Positions 61,803 through 64,000 of a stretch of 64,000 bases of DNA are shown here, in pieces (the stretch's first letter is position 1; each line of letters begins with the position of its first letter). The stretch covers positions 116,630 to 180,629 of the forward strand of contig JAEXUD010000040.1 of the NCBI GenBank assembly GCA_023453025.1. The letters run 5' to 3'. A program made the translations under genes and the position numbers. Origin of the DNA: Bacillota bacterium. GTDB lineage: Bacteria > Bacillota > Clostridia > Tissierellales > Sedimentibacteraceae. The notes under the pieces were generated by a model. That model saw only the letters and a list, made by a program, of their open reading frames with translations, searched no databases and had not been told where the DNA came from.

Positions 61803-62504
61803 TTATTTATTCATTGCCTCTGCTAACTTTAACATCAACGCTTCACCGTATCTATAAAACTTAAGATACTGCATTGTATTATCATCCAATCCTGCTTTCT
61901 CTTGAACAACTTTTTCTGCTTCCTGTACTGTCATATCCTTCACCCCTAACATTTCACAAATTACTTCTGCCTGAGCTTCAGCTATTTTCTTCAAGTTTTC
62001 ATCAACTTTCAAGAATGCTTCATCAACAGCATTGTCATGGAACCCACTTTCTATTAACAATATATGCTTACAATCAGTAGCTGTTGCTCCACGTATCACA
62101 CCATAATAGTTATAAATCCTTCCGGCTTCCGTATATACTCTTGTCTTAGCTCCTCTGTTGTTGTTTCCCATAACAGCAGCGACATTGCCGGCCAGCTTTT
62201 CAGCAAATTCTTCATCCTGTGGCTTAGAGTAGTCATAAAATACTTCTACCCCTCTTGTCTTACTGTCATTTGCATTGGTATGCTCTGATATAAATAAATC
62301 ATAGCCTGCTGCTTTCTGTCCTCTGGCATACAATTCAGGGTCCTGGTCCCAGGTGCGTGTGAAGTCTGCCTGTATCTCTTTAGCCTTAAGGATCTCTTTT
62401 AAGTATGTGGATATCTTCCATACACCATCATACTCATAATATCCGGTAGGACCTTTATTGGCATTCCCGGGAGCGTGTCCCGGGTCTATCATTACCTTAA
62501 TCAT
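61803..62504 (-). CDS. N-acetylmuramoyl-L-alanine amidase (phage-type endolysin)
   Basis: This 233-residue zinc amidase cuts the bond between muramic acid and the stem peptide. IDPGHAPGNAN (about 5-15), ISEHTNAND (about 72-80) and LLIESGFHDN (about 147-156) supply the zinc and catalytic residues of the Amidase_3 fold. A short helical tail follows (about 175-233) and probably binds the wall. There is no signal peptide, so release needs the holin. ATG 62504 overlaps the holin stop by eight bases. Confidence 0.9.
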   Translation of the reverse strand: MIKVMIDPGHAPGNANKGPTGYYEYDGVWKISTYLKEILKAKEIQADFTRTWDQDPELYARGQKAAGYDLFISEHTNANDSKTRGVEVFYDYSKPQDEEFAEKLAGNVAAVMGNNNRGAKTRVYTEAGRIYNYYGVIRGATATDCKHILLIESGFHDNAVDEAFLKVDENLKKIAEAQAEVICEMLGVKDMTVQEAEKVVQEKAGLDDNTMQYLKFYRYGEALMLKLAEAMNK

Positions 62505-62937
62505 TGTCTGCACCTTCTTTATTTCTAAGCATCTCCAATGTTCTTTTAATTATATCCGGTATAGGCACACCCATTAAGCCTGCATTCTCAATTATGCTTA
62601 TGGCTTCATTTGCAACATAAGCAATTATTACTGCATCTCTTATAATCTTTGTACCGGTCATTTTATCCAACTGGGTGGCAACCAATACAATCATCAGTGT
62701 TACACCTTTTTTAAACAGACCTTTCCATCCGGCTTTACTCTCTAAAGCGCCTGTTTCTGATTTCTCTGACTTATTGAATACTCCGGCAACAATCAATCCT
62801 GTTATATAATCGACAGCCATAAATAGTACTAACGTCTGCAATGCCATGTCCCAACCTCCGAGTATATTCGCTATTACGCTGCCAATCATTCCTAATACAC
62901 TTAAAATGCCTACTTTAAAATTATTTATATTTTCCAT
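62497..62937 (-). CDS. Phage holin (TcdE/UtxA-type)
   Basis: This 146-residue protein has three hydrophobic segments (about 15-55, 70-95 and 100-115) of the toxin-secretion/phage-lysis holin family. It makes the pore that releases the amidase. VDYITGLIVAGVFNKSEKSETGALESKAGWKG (two marked pieces about 41-57 and 58-72) is the usual loop. GGGAG precedes the ATG. Together with the amidase it is a complete lysis cassette, but no structural phage gene is in view. Confidence 0.9.
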   Translation of the reverse strand: MENINNFKVGILSVLGMIGSVIANILGGWDMALQTLVLFMAVDYITGLIVAGVFNKSEKSETGALESKAGWKGLFKKGVTLMIVLVATQLDKMTGTKIIRDAVIIAYVANEAISIIENAGLMGVPIPDIIKRTLEMLRNKEGADND

Positions 62938-62985
62938 TAATCATTTCTCCCTTCTATTAAAATTTCCTGTTATATTATATGCTGA

Positions 62986-63143
62986 TTATTGTGCTTGTCT
63001 CAGAGTTGCCGCAGTTGCTTCCATTTCAGCAATATCTTTGTCTAATTCGGCGTAATTCAGATTTTCTTGTCCTGGAAAATTGTACTCATGTAGCGTGTCC
63101 ATATTTCTGTTTTGTACTTCTTTGCAAATTCTTTTCTTAACAT
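62986..63143 (-). other. Two tiny overlapping ORFs upstream of the holin
   Basis: ORF 63143-63057 (28 residues, MLRKEFAKKYKTEIWTRY...) has GGAG at the right distance. ORF 63102-62986 (38 residues, ending ATAATLRQAQ) overlaps it in another frame. Together they look like one small phage protein split by a frameshift, but the family is not recognised. The 676-base gap 62938-63614 holds only these, the ORF at 63297-63395 and a terminator. Confidence 0.35.
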
Positions 63144-63188
63144 GTTTTTCTCCTTTTTAACGTCACTTGGACAATTTTTGTATAAGAA

Positions 63189-63213
63189 AAGGACCTCATT
63201 TTTAAAGGTCCTT
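63189..63213 (-). terminator. Terminator after the small ORF
   Basis: Stem AAGGACCT / AGGTCCTT with a 9-base loop, followed on the minus strand by TTCTTATA. Confidence 0.65.
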
Positions 63214-63296
63214 AGTCTATAAAAATTTTTCATTGCTTATTTTGTTGCATCATGCAACCATGACTTCCAAGGCATAACACATGGGAAGTCCTTCAT

Positions 63297-63395
63297 TTAT
63301 TCTTTACAAATCCGATTTACTATCTTATCCAGACCAATCTTCAGCGTTTCAACTAAATATTTAACCAATCCGCAAAGTGTATATTCTTCATTCAT
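63297..63395 (-). CDS. Small ORF, 32 residues, unknown
   Basis: The ATG is preceded by GGTGAGAG. The product, MNEEYTLCGLVKYLVETLK..., is one amphipathic helix with two cysteines (residues 8 and 30) and no known family. A terminator follows about 85 bases on. It may be a short phage or toxin-like peptide; coding status is uncertain. Confidence 0.4.
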   Translation of the reverse strand: MNEEYTLCGLVKYLVETLKIGLDKIVNRICKE

Positions 63396-63614
63396 TTCTC
63401 TCACCCCATTGACATTCTATGCTTGTACATATCATTGGTGATGTTACACAGGTATACAGTATTAATTCAAGATGCAATTTTATAATGTCCCCTATAACAT
63501 ATTGAAATAATTTACAGTGACTTTGATACAAGTGCGCATAGATTAGCACACCTTTTTAATAGAAGAATATACTGCTATTGAGCTTGTCTCGAAATAATAA
63601 AAGAGGTGTTATTT

Positions 63615-63821
63615 ATGAGTTATAGATGGAATAATGTAGCTGGAACAGGCAACTGCATTACAGCAGAAGAATTCTGCAGAAGAAGATGCAGAGAAGATGT
63701 TGCTCCGGATTCAGGCAGAAGATGTACTTTCGTATATGAATGTTTGTTAGAATTATTAGAAGACGCATTGGAAGATGACAATAACAACAATAATAATCAT
63801 CATTGCTGTTGTAGAAGATAA
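63615..63821 (+). CDS. Cysteine-rich 68-residue protein, unknown function
   Basis: ATG 63615 lies seven bases after AGAGGTG; a GTG three codons upstream would overlap that site. The product has eight cysteines (14, 21, 25, 37, 43, 64-66) and an acidic helix ELLEDALEDD (about 46-55). It ends with a six-Asn run and HHCCCRR. No signal peptide is seen. A strong terminator follows, so it is a single-gene unit. A metal-binding or spore-coat protein, or a peptide precursor, is possible; none is shown. Confidence 0.7.
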   Translation: MSYRWNNVAGTGNCITAEEFCRRRCREDVAPDSGRRCTFVYECLLELLEDALEDDNNNNNNHHCCCRR

Positions 63822-63835
63822 TAAAAACATTAACG

Positions 63836-63854
63836 GGCGAAGTTAATCTTCGCC
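63836..63854 (+). terminator. Terminator after the cysteine-rich gene
   Basis: Stem GGCGAAG / CTTCGCC with loop TTAAT, followed by TTTTATAAT. Confidence 0.88.
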
Positions 63855-63920
63855 TTTTATAATAAAAAAAACCCGGGCAGTCGGGAAATAGGTAATTTTA
63901 GCCCCATGAACTAAAAAAGA

Positions 63921-63975
63921 AAGAACCTCCAAGATTAGAGGCTTTAAAAAAGTCATTTCATCTTGAAGAGTTCTT
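63921..63975 (+). terminator. Terminator-like hairpin at window end
   Basis: Imperfect arms AAGAACCTCCAAGAT / ATCTTGAAGAGTTCTT with a following run of seven T. What it would terminate is not clear. Confidence 0.4.
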
Positions 63976-64000
63976 TTTTTGTGTTTGGAATATTGTTTTT

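Noticed and set aside
60337..62937. Classic tRNA-integrated prophage with att repeats
   Set aside because: No integrase and no second copy of the tRNA-Arg 3' end was found within the window, so integration at this site cannot be supported.
1..64000. CRISPR array
   Set aside because: No regularly spaced direct repeats or cas genes were seen anywhere in the window.

Overview
The window is AT-rich, with strong AGGAGG ribosome sites, T-box and CIRCE control, sigma-54 activators, a SigI/RsgI pair and strictly anaerobic enzymes (ferredoxin-linked 2-oxoacid oxidoreductase, desulfoferrodoxin, butyrate kinase). This points to an anaerobic Firmicute of the Clostridia/Tissierellia type. The paired non-oxidative aromatic acid decarboxylases and amino-acid-fermenter enzymes make a Sedimentibacter-like organism my best guess; that name is inference, not seen.

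Layout. 1-2.3 kb: groES and the start of groEL behind a CIRCE operator, then class II aldolase. 2.3-6.2 kb: hotdog thioesterase, cation diffusion facilitator, and an ABC-F ATPase with an attenuator-like leader. 6.3-11.2 kb: a compact sigma-54 unit (PAS-AAA+-Fis activator, three palindromic upstream sites, a near-consensus -24/-12 promoter, a CitMHS transporter and a split AtuA-type protein). 11.3-17.4 kb: RsgI/SigI, tRNA-Ala, pantothenate salvage (ECF S component and CoaX), a CYTH protein, a two-gene ThrE exporter and desulfoferrodoxin. 17.4-23.9 kb: a second sigma-54 unit (AGCS symporter, amidohydrolase, P1 peptidase) facing a divergent activator with a variant loop and a winged-helix C-terminus. 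24-29.5 kb: metG with T-box, then a metallo-beta-lactamase-fold protein, a PHP protein and DegV.

29.7-39.9 kb: one long minus-strand catabolic operon. It encodes a four-subunit 2-oxoacid:ferredoxin oxidoreductase, a ketopantoate-reductase-family dehydrogenase, a TRAP transporter, phosphate butyryltransferase and two butyrate kinases. Read together, it would import a 2-oxo or 2-hydroxy acid, oxidise it to acyl-CoA plus reduced ferredoxin, and make ATP through acyl phosphate. 40-47.2 kb: an aromatic acid decarboxylase region with two different UbiD-type enzymes (gallate/LpdC type and hydroxyarylic/BsdC type), one UbiX prenyl-FMN synthase, the small partners LpdD and BsdD, and IclR, MerR and LysR regulators. 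47.3-60 kb: DASS transporter, M24 peptidase, glycerol kinase, a DUF438/DUF1858 pair and a group of exported cell-surface proteins (copper-amine-oxidase-N domains, GH3, transglutaminase, S41 protease).

60.3-64 kb: tRNA-Arg followed by an eroded mobile region. It holds remnants of an IS66-type element, a broken LytTR regulator, an isolated phage-type holin/amidase lysis pair, very small ORFs and a cysteine-rich 68-residue protein of unknown function.
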